Shown here: positions 1-8,332 of the stretch, piece by piece
How positions within the stretch are numbered: position 1 is the first letter of the stretch
Layout of the letters: each line of letters begins with the position of its first letter
Source: SIG440 sp045586925
GTDB lineage: Bacteria > Bacillota > Clostridia > Monoglobales > Monoglobaceae
Length of the DNA stretch: 64,000 nt
Assembly (NCBI GenBank): GCA_045586925.1
Contig: JAZNBG010000018.1
Location: 41,558 to 105,557 of the forward strand
Direction: 5' to 3'
Made by a program: the position numbers and the translations under genes
Notes under the pieces: generated by a model
Told to the model about the DNA's origin: nothing
What the model saw: only the letters and a program-made list of their open reading frames with translations
The model's database searches: none

Positions 1-885
1 TTTGGCACCAACTTTACAAGACAAATGCTTCTTGATACATTACCAACAACTTTTTATGAGCTTGTTCTTATTGCAGGACTTTCTCATGGTACAGACGTGT
101 GGCTGGGAAATGCTCAAGAGCTTATTAAAGCAGGCACAGCAACGCTTTCAGAGGTTATTGGTGTTCGTGATGATATTATGACATATCTTATGAACAAAGG
201 CGTAGAGCCAAAGACGGCGTTTACCATTATGGAGTTTGTAAGAAAAGGGCGTGCCGCAAAAGAAGGTATGCCCGAGAATTTCGAGCAGGCTATGATTGAG
301 AATAATGTTCCCGAATGGTATATTGATTCCTGTAAAAAGATTAAGTATATGTTTCCCAAAGCACACGCGGCGGCATATGTAATGATGGCATTCAGGGTTG
401 CATATTTTAAGGTACACTATCCGTTGGAGTTTTATATTGCATACTACACTGTGCGTGCAGACCTGTTTGACGGAAAGATTATGGCAAAGGGCGATGAACA
501 TTTGCAGACAGAGATGAAAAAACTTCTTGACAGACAAAGTGATTGGTCGGCAACCGATAAAAGTGTGTTTACCATTTGCGAGATTGTTCACGAAATGTAT
601 CAAAGAGGAATCGAGTTTATGCCGGTTGACCTTTATGAGTCAGATGCCTTTAAATTCCAGAGAGTTGACGGAAAGATAAGGCTTCCCATCAATGCCTTTC
701 AGGGCGTTGGTGATGCGGCAGCGCAGAATATTGTTGAGGCACGGAAGGATGGCGAGTTCTTATCCATTGAGGACTTAAAGCAAAGGGCAAAGCTGACCAA
801 AACTGTAATTGAAACGCTGCAGGAAAACGGATGCCTTAAAGGTATGACCGAAACAAGCCAGATATCACTTTTTGATGAAATATAA
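1..885 (+). CDS. polC: DNA polymerase III alpha subunit, PolC type (3' part only)
   Basis: The frame is open to the window edge, so this is the C-terminal ~294 residues of a much longer protein (PolC is usually ~1,400 aa). PolC is the replicative DNA polymerase of low-GC Gram-positives. The fragment opens with FGTNFTRQML and continues with the conserved stretch GLSHGTDVWLGNAQELI. It contains KAHAAAYVMMAFRVAYFK and, near the C-terminus, a helix-hairpin-helix-like GVGDAAAQNIVEAR, all typical of the PolC end. It finishes in ISLFDEI, which resembles a clamp-binding tail (family knowledge; the exact motif is inferred). tex follows 17 nt downstream on the same strand. Confidence 0.95.
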   Translation, partial: FGTNFTRQMLLDTLPTTFYELVLIAGLSHGTDVWLGNAQELIKAGTATLSEVIGVRDDIMTYLMNKGVEPKTAFTIMEFVRKGRAAKEGMPENFEQAMIENNVPEWYIDSCKKIKYMFPKAHAAAYVMMAFRVAYFKVHYPLEFYIAYYTVRADLFDGKIMAKGDEHLQTEMKKLLDRQSDWSATDKSVFTICEIVHEMYQRGIEFMPVDLYESDAFKFQRVDGKIRLPINAFQGVGDAAAQNIVEARKDGEFLSIEDLKQRAKLTKTVIETLQENGCLKGMTETSQISLFDEI

Positions 886-902
886 GAAAAGAGGAAACTA
901 AA

Positions 903-3059
903 ATGACTATTGCTGAAAAACTTGCACAGGAATTGAACTTAAAACAATGGCAGGTGGACAACACCATTGCTTTACTTGACGAGGGAAACACCATTCCCTT
1001 TATTTCACGTTACCGCAAAGAGGCAACGGGCGAGTTAAACGACGAAATTCTGCGAACTTTTTTTGACCGCCTTACATATCTCAGAAATATGGAAGAGAGA
1101 AAGGCAGACATCAAGAGAATAATCGAGGAGCAGGGAAAACTTACCGAAGAGCTTGCGGCAGAAATCGACAAGGCAGAAAAGCTTTCGGAGCTTGAGGATA
1201 TTTACCGTCCTTATCGACCCAAACGCAGAACCCGTGCGACTGTTGCAAAGGAAAAGGGTCTGGAGCCGCTTGCTACAATCATATATCTGCAAAATACCAA
1301 GGCGGGATCTGTTGAAGAGTTGGCGGCAGAGTATGTTGATGCCGAAAAGGGTGTTGAAACAGTAGAGGATGCTTTGCAGGGAGCAATGGATATTATTGCA
1401 GAAATAATTTCCGATAATGCAGAGCACCGCAAGGAAATTCGTGAAATTACTACAAAAACCGGTTTCCTGCAGTCTAAGGCAGCAACAGAGGAAGATTCTG
1501 TTTATCGTTTGTATTACGATTTTACTGAACCCGTGACAAAGGCAGTTCCCCACAGAGTTCTTGCGGTTGACCGTGGAGAAAATGAAAAGTTTTTGACGGT
1601 CACCATCTCTTGCGATGAGGAGAAAATTCTTAAATATCTTAAGGAATCAGAAGTCACAGACAGCAGCTCAATCACTGCGTATTTAGTTGAGGCTGCGGCA
1701 GAGGATGCATATAACAGACTTATTCAGCCCAGCATTGAACGCGAAATCCGTAATGAGCTTACGGATATGGCTCAGGAGCAGGCGATGCAGGTGTTTAAGG
1801 TAAATCTAAAAAATCTTCTTATGCAGGCACCTATACGTGGTCAGGTTGTTCTGGGGCTTGACCCGGGTTATCGTACTGGCTGTAAGGTGGGTGTTGTAGA
1901 TTCAACCGGCAAGGTGCTTGATACGGGAGTAATTTATATAACACATTCGGATGCGCAAAGGGAATCTGCCAAAGTTCTTATTAAAAATCTTATTAAAAAG
2001 CACGGAATAACCCTTATTTCAATAGGAAATGGAACGGCATCAAAGGAAACCGAAATTTTTGCGGCAAATCTTATAAAGGAAATACCTGAATGTAACACTA
2101 AATATATAATAACCAACGAGGCAGGCGCATCTGTATACTCTGCATCAAAGCTGGCGACAGAAGAGTTCCCCGATTTCGATGTAACACAGCGTAGTGCTAT
2201 TTCAATTGCCAGACGTGTTCAGGACCCACTTGCAGAGCTTGTAAAAATCGAGCCTAAGGCCATCGGTGTAGGACAGTATCAGCATGATATGAATCAAAAA
2301 CGTCTTGGCGAAGTTCTCGGCGGCGTGGTTGAAGACTGTGTTAACAGCGTGGGAGTAGACCTTAACACAGCATCTGTTCCGCTTCTTCAGTATGTTTCGG
2401 GTATAAACTCTACAATTGCTTCCAATATTGTAAAATACAGGGAAGAAGAGGGCGGTTTCACAAGCAGAGCGCAGCTAAAAAAGGTTGGAAAGCTTGGTCC
2501 AAAGGCTTTTCAACAATGTGCAGGATTTTTGAGAATTGTCGGTGGAAAAAATGTTCTTGATAATACGGCGGTTCATCCCGAGGCATATGATGCGGCAGAA
2601 AAATTGATTGAGTATCTGGGATATACCCTAAAGGATATCGAAGAAGGAAACCTTGGGGATATTAAATCACGTATGAAGGACAGAGATTTAACTGCCCTTG
2701 CGGCAGAGCTGGAGATAGGTGTTCCTACTCTTAAAGATATTGTTGATGAAATAATCAAGCCGGGACGTGACCCGCGTGATTCGGTTGAACAGCCTCTACT
2801 TCGCGAGGATGTTATGAGTATGGAGGATTTAAAGCCTGATATGATTCTTACGGGAACGGTAAGAAACGTGATTGATTTTGGTGCGTTTGTAGATATTGGT
2901 GTTCATCAGGACGGGCTTGTTCACATATCCCAACTTAGTGACAAGTATGTTAAGCATCCTATGGATGTTGTGTCGATAGGCGATATTGTTAAGGTCAAGG
3001 TGCTTGAGGTTGATGTTCAAAAAAAGAGAATCTCTCTTACTATGAAAGGAATTGATTAA
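903..3059 (+). CDS. tex: Tex family RNA-binding transcription accessory protein
   Basis: A 718-aa cytoplasmic protein of normal length for Tex, an RNA/nucleic-acid-binding factor with a YqgF-like RNase H fold, helix-hairpin-helix repeats and a C-terminal S1 domain. Visible features: the Tex N-terminal helical region (FISRYRKEATGELND near residue 35), the YqgF-like core beginning VVLGLDPGYRTGCKVGVVD around residue 315, HhH segments (NTASVPLLQYVSGI), and an S1 domain in the last ~75 residues (GTVRNVIDFGAFVDIGVHQDGLVHIS). The start ATG has AGAGGAAACTAAA upstream. It lies between polC and a MATE gene with very short gaps, so it is probably co-transcribed with at least the MATE gene. Confidence 0.95.
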   Translation: MTIAEKLAQELNLKQWQVDNTIALLDEGNTIPFISRYRKEATGELNDEILRTFFDRLTYLRNMEERKADIKRIIEEQGKLTEELAAEIDKAEKLSELEDIYRPYRPKRRTRATVAKEKGLEPLATIIYLQNTKAGSVEELAAEYVDAEKGVETVEDALQGAMDIIAEIISDNAEHRKEIREITTKTGFLQSKAATEEDSVYRLYYDFTEPVTKAVPHRVLAVDRGENEKFLTVTISCDEEKILKYLKESEVTDSSSITAYLVEAAAEDAYNRLIQPSIEREIRNELTDMAQEQAMQVFKVNLKNLLMQAPIRGQVVLGLDPGYRTGCKVGVVDSTGKVLDTGVIYITHSDAQRESAKVLIKNLIKKHGITLISIGNGTASKETEIFAANLIKEIPECNTKYIITNEAGASVYSASKLATEEFPDFDVTQRSAISIARRVQDPLAELVKIEPKAIGVGQYQHDMNQKRLGEVLGGVVEDCVNSVGVDLNTASVPLLQYVSGINSTIASNIVKYREEEGGFTSRAQLKKVGKLGPKAFQQCAGFLRIVGGKNVLDNTAVHPEAYDAAEKLIEYLGYTLKDIEEGNLGDIKSRMKDRDLTALAAELEIGVPTLKDIVDEIIKPGRDPRDSVEQPLLREDVMSMEDLKPDMILTGTVRNVIDFGAFVDIGVHQDGLVHISQLSDKYVKHPMDVVSIGDIVKVKVLEVDVQKKRISLTMKGID

Positions 3060-3061
3060 GG

Positions 3062-4399
3062 GTGAAATCGTTTTACAAGAGCTTTTTTCTGCTTTTGGTA
3101 CCAATGGCACTGAAAGAGCTTGTTGCAGCATTTATTAATCTTCTTGATAGCGTAATGCTTGGCGGATTTGGTAAAGACGTCATTGCGGCTGTGGGCATTG
3201 CAAACCAATGGTACTTTCTCTTTGGTGTGCTTACCTTTGGTATATGTGGCGGCGCAGGCGTTTTTGCAGCCCAATATTGGGGCGCAAACAACATTGGCAA
3301 GGTGCGCAAGGTTTTAGGAATAAACCTTGTCCTTGTGACTATAGTTTCGGTTGTATTTATTTTGGTTTCGGTTGGGGCGCCTGAATTTATAATAAAAATC
3401 TTTCGCAAGGATGCTGCGGTTGTAGATTATGGTGTGCGTTATCTTAGAATTGCTTGCTTCTCGTATCTTTTTTCGGGAATTACAGCAGCTTATGATATGA
3501 GCCTTTGTTGTAGCGAGAAGGCTAACATCCCGTTTATAGCAAGATTTGTCGGACTTTTTGTCAATATCTTTATGAATTGGATGCTTATTTTCGGGAAACT
3601 GGGCTTTCCTGAAATGGGTATTGAGGGGGCGGCAATTGCCACAATTATTGCACGTTTGTCGGAACTTGCAATAATATTGAGTGTTGTTTACAAAAAGAAA
3701 CTTATACAGGCGACAAATATTTCTGAACTTGTAAGAATACCAAAAGGAATGCTTGGCGGATATTTCAAAGCGGCACTTCCTGTTACATTAAATGAGGGGG
3801 CGTGGGCACTTGGAACAATTGTTTATTCTTGGGTGTTTTCGCAGATAAGTACAGATGCAATGGTTGTTATAACCATAGTTTCCAACATTGAAAGGTTGTT
3901 GCTTGTATTCTTTCACGGTGGAGGAAATGCGGCAGGAATACTTATTGGTAAGCTTGTTGGCGCGGATGAAACCGAGCAGGCATATACAGTCTCGAAAAAA
4001 TTGTGTATTATGAACATGCTCTTTTCGTTGTGTGTTTCGGCAGTATTTGTTCTGGCACGGCCTTTGGTGTTAATTCCTTATAATATTACTCCGGAGATTT
4101 ATTCCGAGACGCTGAAGATTTTGTTTATGACTGCTGTTATTATGAATGTAAAGGCACTAACCTTCTTCTTTATTGTTGGGGCATTCCGAAACGGTGGCGA
4201 TACAAGGTGCGCTGCAGTTATAGATATTACATCAATGTGGCTTATTGGCGTTCCTTTGGCGATTTTGTCGGGGTTGGTGTTTAAGCTTCCGCTTACGGCA
4301 ATATATTTGTGTATGATGGGCGAAGAGGTGGTAAAACTTTTACTATCAATCAGAAGATTTATAAGCAAGAAATGGATAAGGAATTTAATTAGACAATAA
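3062..4399 (+). CDS. MATE family efflux transporter
   Basis: A 445-aa multidrug and toxic compound extrusion type membrane protein with about twelve hydrophobic segments in two similar halves. The start is GTG, two bases after the tex stop, with GAAAGGA in the end of tex acting as ribosome binding site, so translation is probably coupled to tex. Conserved MATE features include LKELVAAFINLLDSVMLGGFG near the N-terminus and NIERLLLVFFHGGGNAAGILIGKLVGA in the second half. MATE proteins exchange cationic compounds for Na+ or H+; substrate cannot be told from sequence. The gene ends directly before the first parS site. Confidence 0.88.
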   Translation: MKSFYKSFFLLLVPMALKELVAAFINLLDSVMLGGFGKDVIAAVGIANQWYFLFGVLTFGICGGAGVFAAQYWGANNIGKVRKVLGINLVLVTIVSVVFILVSVGAPEFIIKIFRKDAAVVDYGVRYLRIACFSYLFSGITAAYDMSLCCSEKANIPFIARFVGLFVNIFMNWMLIFGKLGFPEMGIEGAAIATIIARLSELAIILSVVYKKKLIQATNISELVRIPKGMLGGYFKAALPVTLNEGAWALGTIVYSWVFSQISTDAMVVITIVSNIERLLLVFFHGGGNAAGILIGKLVGADETEQAYTVSKKLCIMNMLFSLCVSAVFVLARPLVLIPYNITPEIYSETLKILFMTAVIMNVKALTFFFIVGAFRNGGDTRCAAVIDITSMWLIGVPLAILSGLVFKLPLTAIYLCMMGEEVVKLLLSIRRFISKKWIRNLIRQ

Positions 4400-4400
4400 T

Positions 4401-4416
4401 TGTTTCACGTGAAACG
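4401..4416. promoter_or_regulatory. parS: parS site 1
   Basis: Sixteen bases TGTTTCACGTGAAACg match the Firmicutes parS consensus TGTTNCACGTGAAACA in all but the last base. The site begins two bases after the MATE stop codon. ParB/Spo0J encoded 1 kb downstream is the expected ligand; parS sites nucleate ParB-CTP loading for chromosome segregation. Confidence 0.93.
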
Positions 4417-4418
4417 TC

Positions 4419-4534
4419 GGAGCAACACATCCTTATACTGCGCTGTGTCCTGTGACACAGCTACTCTTTCGAATGGTTGCTCCTCTTTCGTTCAAAGGAT
4501 TGCGCCTTTGAACGAGCGCATTCGGGTCGAACCC
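4419..4534. other. Structured intergenic element between two parS sites
   Basis: No gene is convincing in this gap. It holds nested inverted repeats: an 8-bp outer stem GGAGCAAC (4419-4426) with GTTGCTCC (4476-4483) enclosing a perfect 8-bp hairpin GCTGTGTC/GACACAGC (4442-4461, 4-nt loop). Then comes a perfect 10-bp hairpin CGTTCAAAGG/CCTTTGAACG (4489-4514, 6-nt loop) and a short GGGT/ACCC pair (4524-4534). There is no U-run after the stems, so they do not look like an ordinary terminator. It could be an RNA or a DNA structure; function unknown. Confidence 0.6.
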
Positions 4535-4553
4535 TGAGGGATATAAATAATGT

Positions 4554-4589
4554 ACAAAAAATTTGTTTCACGTGAAACAAATTTTTTGT
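4554..4589. promoter_or_regulatory. parS: parS site 2 at the centre of a 36-bp perfect palindrome
   Basis: The perfect 16-bp parS core TGTTTCACGTGAAACA lies at 4564-4579. The symmetry continues outward without mismatch to 4554 and 4589, giving 18-bp arms with no loop (left arm ACAAAAAATTTGTTTCAC). The extension beyond the 16-bp core is not required by known ParB binding. The site lies 69 bp before soj, so it may also serve ParB autoregulation (inference). Confidence 0.95.
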
Positions 4590-4598
4590 TATTATATA

Positions 4599-4627
4599 TT
4601 GTATTTTTCTGAAAAAAGTGGTAGAAT
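4599..4627 (+). promoter_or_regulatory. Promoter for soj-spo0J
   Basis: TTGTAT and TAGAAT are separated by 17 nt and the -10 is preceded by GTGG, giving an extended TGn -10. It lies between parS site 2 and the soj start. The 11-nt stretch AAAAAGTGGTA recurs at the oad and 63.8-kb promoters. Confidence 0.6.
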
Positions 4628-4657
4628 GAATATACATAACAGAAAAGGGGGAGTACG

Positions 4658-5422
4658 ATGGGGAAGGTTATTGCAATTGCAAACCAAAAAGGCGGTGTCG
4701 GCAAGACTACAACAGCCGTCAATCTTAGTGCCTGCCTTGGAAAGCTGGGAAAGAAAACTCTTCTTATAGATATAGACCCACAGGGTAATACCACCAGCGG
4801 CCTTGGTGTTGATCCAAGGGCGGTGGAAACCTCGGTGTATGACTGTATTATAAACGATGTGCCAATGAGCGAGGTTTTGATTGACACGGGCTTTGACAAT
4901 CTTTGGATATGTCCGTCAAATATCAATTTGGCGGGGGCTGAATTAGAGCTTGTTATGAAGGAAAACCGTGAGTATGTACTTAAGAATTCAATAAGTGAAA
5001 TAAAGGAAAAATTTGATTTTATATTTATTGATTGCCCGCCGTCGTTGGGCCTTATAACTCTAAATTCGTTTTCGGCAGCAGATTCCATTCTTGTGCCTAT
5101 ACAATGCGAATATTATGCGCTTGAGGGGCTTAGTCAGCTTACAAATACTATAAAAATGGTGAAAAAAAGGCTTAATCCTGAATTACAAATGGAGGGCGTT
5201 TTGCTGACAATGTTTGACGCAAGGACAAATCTTTCGATACAAGTTGTTGATGAAGTGAAGAAGTTCTTCCGTGACAAGGTGTATGGCACAATAATTCCAC
5301 GAAACGTAAGACTTTCTGAAGCCCCCAGCTTTGGAAAGCCTATTATAGAATATGATAAACATTCAAAAGGTGCCGAATGTTATACGGATCTTGCTGAAGA
5401 GGTTATAAAACGTAACAGTTAA
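4658..5422 (+). CDS. soj: Chromosome partitioning ATPase ParA/Soj
   Basis: A 254-aa ParA-type ATPase that binds DNA as an ATP dimer and works with Spo0J/ParB in origin segregation and DnaA control. The deviant Walker A KGGVGKTTT lies near residues 11-19, the Walker A' region at LLIDIDPQGNTTSGLG and the Walker B at FIFIDCPPSLGLIT. Length matches Soj. AAAAGGGGGAGTACG upstream provides a strong ribosome binding site. spo0J follows 45 nt downstream and two parS sites precede the gene, a classical soj-spo0J arrangement, often close to the chromosomal origin (family knowledge). Confidence 0.96.
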   Translation: MGKVIAIANQKGGVGKTTTAVNLSACLGKLGKKTLLIDIDPQGNTTSGLGVDPRAVETSVYDCIINDVPMSEVLIDTGFDNLWICPSNINLAGAELELVMKENREYVLKNSISEIKEKFDFIFIDCPPSLGLITLNSFSAADSILVPIQCEYYALEGLSQLTNTIKMVKKRLNPELQMEGVLLTMFDARTNLSIQVVDEVKKFFRDKVYGTIIPRNVRLSEAPSFGKPIIEYDKHSKGAECYTDLAEEVIKRNS

Positions 5423-5467
5423 TCCAATAGAAGAAATCCTTATTTTGCAAAAAAGGAGTGAAAATAT

Positions 5468-6364
5468 ATGGCAGATAAAAAGATGCCGACTAAAAAGGCT
5501 ATGGGACGCGGTTTGGGAGCGTTCTTTGATGATATCGAAGAACATGTTGTAGCCGAAGAGCCTAAAAAAAATCAGGAGACTGGTGGAGTGAAGATGTTCA
5601 AACTCAGGGATATCGAACCCAATCCCGAGCAGCCCAGAAAATATTTCGAAAAAGAAAAGCTAGAGGCTTTGGCGAGTTCTATCAAGGAACACGGTCTTAT
5701 TCAGCCAATTGTCGTAAAGCCGCAAAGCAATGGAATGTATCAGATTGTAGCCGGAGAACGCAGATGGCGTGCCGCAAAGCTTGCGGGGCTGACAGAGGTG
5801 CCTTGTGTTGAGGGCGAGTATACCGAAAAGCAGGTTATGGAGCTTGCGCTGGTTGAAAACTTACAGCGAGAAGACCTGAACCCAATTGAAGAGGCAGAGG
5901 GATATCGCAAATTGATGGATACTTTTGGGCTTACCCAGGAAGACGTGGCAGAACGTGTAGGCAGAAGTCGCAGTGCGGTTGCAAATTCATTAAGACTTAA
6001 TGGTCTTTCAGCGAAAATAAAGAATATGGTAATTGCGGGTGACCTTACTCAAGGCCATGCCAGAGCACTTCTTTCAATTGAAAAGGAAGCCGACCGTGTT
6101 GCTCTTGCTGAAAAAATTGTTGCAGAGGGGCTTAATGTTCGCCAGGTAGAAAAATTGGTGACAAAGTTTAGTGTTGAAAAGGCGATATCGCCTACTGTTG
6201 CTCCCGACAAAAATCTTGAAAAATATTTCAAGGATCTTGCACGGGATATTTCTGGAAAACTTGGAGCAAAAGTAACAATAAAAAATGGAAAAAACAAAGG
6301 AAGAATTGAGATTGAATATTTTAGCAATGCCGAGCTTGAAGGCATAGTGGAAAAGTTAAAATAA
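5468..6364 (+). CDS. spo0J: Chromosome partitioning protein ParB/Spo0J
   Basis: A 298-aa ParB-family CTPase and parS-binding clamp. The N-terminal domain has the CTP-binding motif GERRWRAA (near residue 98) and ENLQREDLNPIEEA. A central helix-turn-helix follows (GLTQEDVAERVGRSRSAVANSLRLNGL, about residues 157-183), and the end is the dimerization region. The ribosome binding site AAAAGGAGTG precedes ATG. Proximity to two sites matching the Spo0J parS consensus favours Spo0J over its paralogue Noc, whose site differs. Confidence 0.95.
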   Translation: MADKKMPTKKAMGRGLGAFFDDIEEHVVAEEPKKNQETGGVKMFKLRDIEPNPEQPRKYFEKEKLEALASSIKEHGLIQPIVVKPQSNGMYQIVAGERRWRAAKLAGLTEVPCVEGEYTEKQVMELALVENLQREDLNPIEEAEGYRKLMDTFGLTQEDVAERVGRSRSAVANSLRLNGLSAKIKNMVIAGDLTQGHARALLSIEKEADRVALAEKIVAEGLNVRQVEKLVTKFSVEKAISPTVAPDKNLEKYFKDLARDISGKLGAKVTIKNGKNKGRIEIEYFSNAELEGIVEKLK

Positions 6365-6512
6365 GTAAAATTTTGTAAAAAGATGGAAAAATACCACCTT
6401 TAAAATGTGCCCTAAAACTCTAAAAACAACAATGAGCAATGGCGAGATATTAAAAGCTAGCCATTTGCGTTTAAGGGGCAAAAATTTGCGTTTGAGATAT
6501 AGGGGGTTAGAA

Positions 6513-6944
6513 ATGAAAAATAAGAACAAGCGCATTTTGTTGTTTGGGGTTGTTTTGACCATATGTTTAGTTTTAATTGTAATTACCGGTTGTGAATTCC
6601 ACAAAAAAACGGATGACAATGAAACCACATATCAAGATATGTTGAATGAGAGTCAGGAGACTTTAAAAATTCTTGAGAAAGAAAATGCAGAGCTAAAAAA
6701 TAAAAATAAAGAGCTTGGAAATGAAAACAATGAACTGCAGACCAAACTTACTCAGGCAATGTCAGAAAAGTCAGATATGACAACTCACGGTCAGGCCCTA
6801 GCGGATTTGATTGATATTTATGAACTTTATAAATCCGGTAAAACAAATGATGCTACAGCCAAATTAAAAAAGATTGAGCCTATGGGGTTTGATGACGCAA
6901 CCCTGGCTTATTATGAAATCTTAAAAGATGTTTTAGAAAAGTAA
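6513..6944 (+). CDS. Small lipoprotein with coiled-coil region
   Basis: A 143-aa protein starting at the ATG preceded by AGGGGG; the frame is open 36 codons further upstream, but that part has no ribosome binding site and no signal peptide. Residues 7-27 form a lipoprotein signal with lipobox ITGC (Cys27). The mature part has a charged heptad-rich stretch (about residues 45-80, repeated Glu/Asn/Lys/Leu) likely to be a coiled coil, then a short helical C-terminus. No family recognised; expected on the outer face of the membrane. Two direct repeats ATTTGCGTTT (6463-6472, 6484-6493) lie just upstream. Confidence 0.75.
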   Translation: MKNKNKRILLFGVVLTICLVLIVITGCEFHKKTDDNETTYQDMLNESQETLKILEKENAELKNKNKELGNENNELQTKLTQAMSEKSDMTTHGQALADLIDIYELYKSGKTNDATAKLKKIEPMGFDDATLAYYEILKDVLEK

Positions 6945-6996
6945 AAAAGCAATTTATTGAAAAATTAGCCGAAATGGCAGAATGGAGAATATTCAA

Positions 6997-8280
6997 ATGA
7001 TAGACATTAAAATTTTAAGAAACGAACCCGAAAAGCTTATCGAGGCGCTAAAGCGCAGAAAGGAAGACAGAATTGATATTGACCATCTGCTTGGTCTTGA
7101 CAAAAAGCGCAGAGAGTTGGTTTTCAATGTTGAGCAGATGAAAAGCAAACAGAACACTATTTCCAAGCAGATTCCTCAGTTGAAAAAGGAAGGCAAGGAT
7201 ACTGCACCTATTTTTGCAGAGATGAAGGTTTTGTCGGATGACATCAAGAAAATTGATGATCAGGTAAGGGAAATTGATGAAGAAATCGAAAAGATTATGT
7301 ACACAATTCCCAACATTGCAAATCCCACAGTTCCCGAGGGTGATACCGATGAGGACAATATTGAGGTAAGAAGGTTTATGGAACCAACCGAGTTTGATTT
7401 CGAGCCAAAGGCGCATTGGGATTTGGGCGAGGAACTGGGCATTTTGGACCCTGCAACCGCTGCAAAGATTACAGGAGCAAGATTTACTGTATATCAGGGG
7501 GCTGGTGCACAGCTTGAAAGAGCGGTTATCAATTTTTATCTTGATACTCACACCAATCAAAACGGATATAAAGAAATATTCCCACCATTTATGGTACATC
7601 GCAATAGTATGGTAGGAACAGGTCAGCTTCCTAAGTACGAAGAGGATGCATTCAAGGTAGCAAATACCGATTATTTCCTTGTTCCCACAGCCGAGGTTCC
7701 TGTGACAAATATGCACAGAGACGAAATTCTTGACGGAAGCAAGCTGCCCATCAAATATTGTGCATACACCGCGTGCTTCAGAGCGGAGGCAGGTAGTGCC
7801 GGCAGAGATACCCGTGGACTTATTCGTCAGCATCAGTTCAACAAGGTGGAGCTTGTAAAATTTGCAAATCCTGAAAATTCCTATGAAGAACTGGAAAGTC
7901 TTGTAAACGACGCAGAATCGGTTCTCAAGCTTCTTAAGCTTCCTTACAGAGTAGTGAAGATTTGTATCGGCGACCTTGGATTTACTGCTGCAATGAAATA
8001 CGATATCGAAGTTTGGATGCCAAGCTACAACAGATTTGTTGAAATTTCATCATGCAGTAATTTTGAAGATTTCCAGGCAAGACGTGCAAATATTAAGTTT
8101 AAAAACAGCGTAAAGGACAAAGCTCAGCTTGTTCATACACTCAACGGCTCGGGCGTTGCAATCGGCAGAACAGTTGCAGCAATCCTTGAAAACTATCAGA
8201 ATGAGGACGGAAGCATCACCATTCCTGAGGTTCTTAGACCTTATATGGGCGGCAAAGAAGTAATTTTACCTGAAAAATAA
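6997..8280 (+). CDS. serS: Seryl-tRNA synthetase
   Basis: Class II synthetase that charges tRNA-Ser. From the chosen ATG the protein is 427 aa and starts MIDIKILRNEPEKL, the usual SerRS N-terminus; GGAG at 6984-6987 sits 9 nt before it, whereas an in-frame ATG 15 nt earlier has no such site. The N-terminal ~100 residues form the tRNA-binding antiparallel coiled coil. Motif 2 (FRAEAGSAGRDTRGLIRQHQF) and motif 3 (NGSGVAIGRTVAAILENYQ) are intact. The leader is too short for a T-box. A hairpin terminator follows. Confidence 0.97.
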   Translation: MIDIKILRNEPEKLIEALKRRKEDRIDIDHLLGLDKKRRELVFNVEQMKSKQNTISKQIPQLKKEGKDTAPIFAEMKVLSDDIKKIDDQVREIDEEIEKIMYTIPNIANPTVPEGDTDEDNIEVRRFMEPTEFDFEPKAHWDLGEELGILDPATAAKITGARFTVYQGAGAQLERAVINFYLDTHTNQNGYKEIFPPFMVHRNSMVGTGQLPKYEEDAFKVANTDYFLVPTAEVPVTNMHRDEILDGSKLPIKYCAYTACFRAEAGSAGRDTRGLIRQHQFNKVELVKFANPENSYEELESLVNDAESVLKLLKLPYRVVKICIGDLGFTAAMKYDIEVWMPSYNRFVEISSCSNFEDFQARRANIKFKNSVKDKAQLVHTLNGSGVAIGRTVAAILENYQNEDGSITIPEVLRPYMGGKEVILPEK

Positions 8281-8291
8281 AGTGAAAAAAT

Positions 8292-8326
8292 AAAAAGCGA
8301 ACACGGTTTTTCGTGTTCGCTTTTTT
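8292..8326. terminator. Bidirectional intrinsic terminator, serS / pyridoxamine kinase
   Basis: A 9-bp perfect stem GCGAACACG/CGTGTTCGC (8297-8305, 8312-8320) is flanked by an A-run on the left and a T-run on the right. It can therefore end transcription of serS and of the convergent minus-strand gene. Confidence 0.9.
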
Positions 8327-8332
8327 GTAATA

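Noticed and set aside
4492..5088. Minus-strand open frame of 198 codons across parS site 2 and the soj start
   Set aside because: It runs through the parS palindrome and antisense to soj; no ribosome binding site or known domain.
6945..6996. T-box leader before serS
   Set aside because: Only about 50 nt separate serS from the upstream gene, too short for a T-box, and no terminator/antiterminator is present.
7048..7833. Long open frame on the minus strand inside serS (261 codons)
   Set aside because: Fully antisense to an intact seryl-tRNA synthetase, with no family resemblance and low-complexity Cys/His/Ile-rich sequence typical of a shadow frame.
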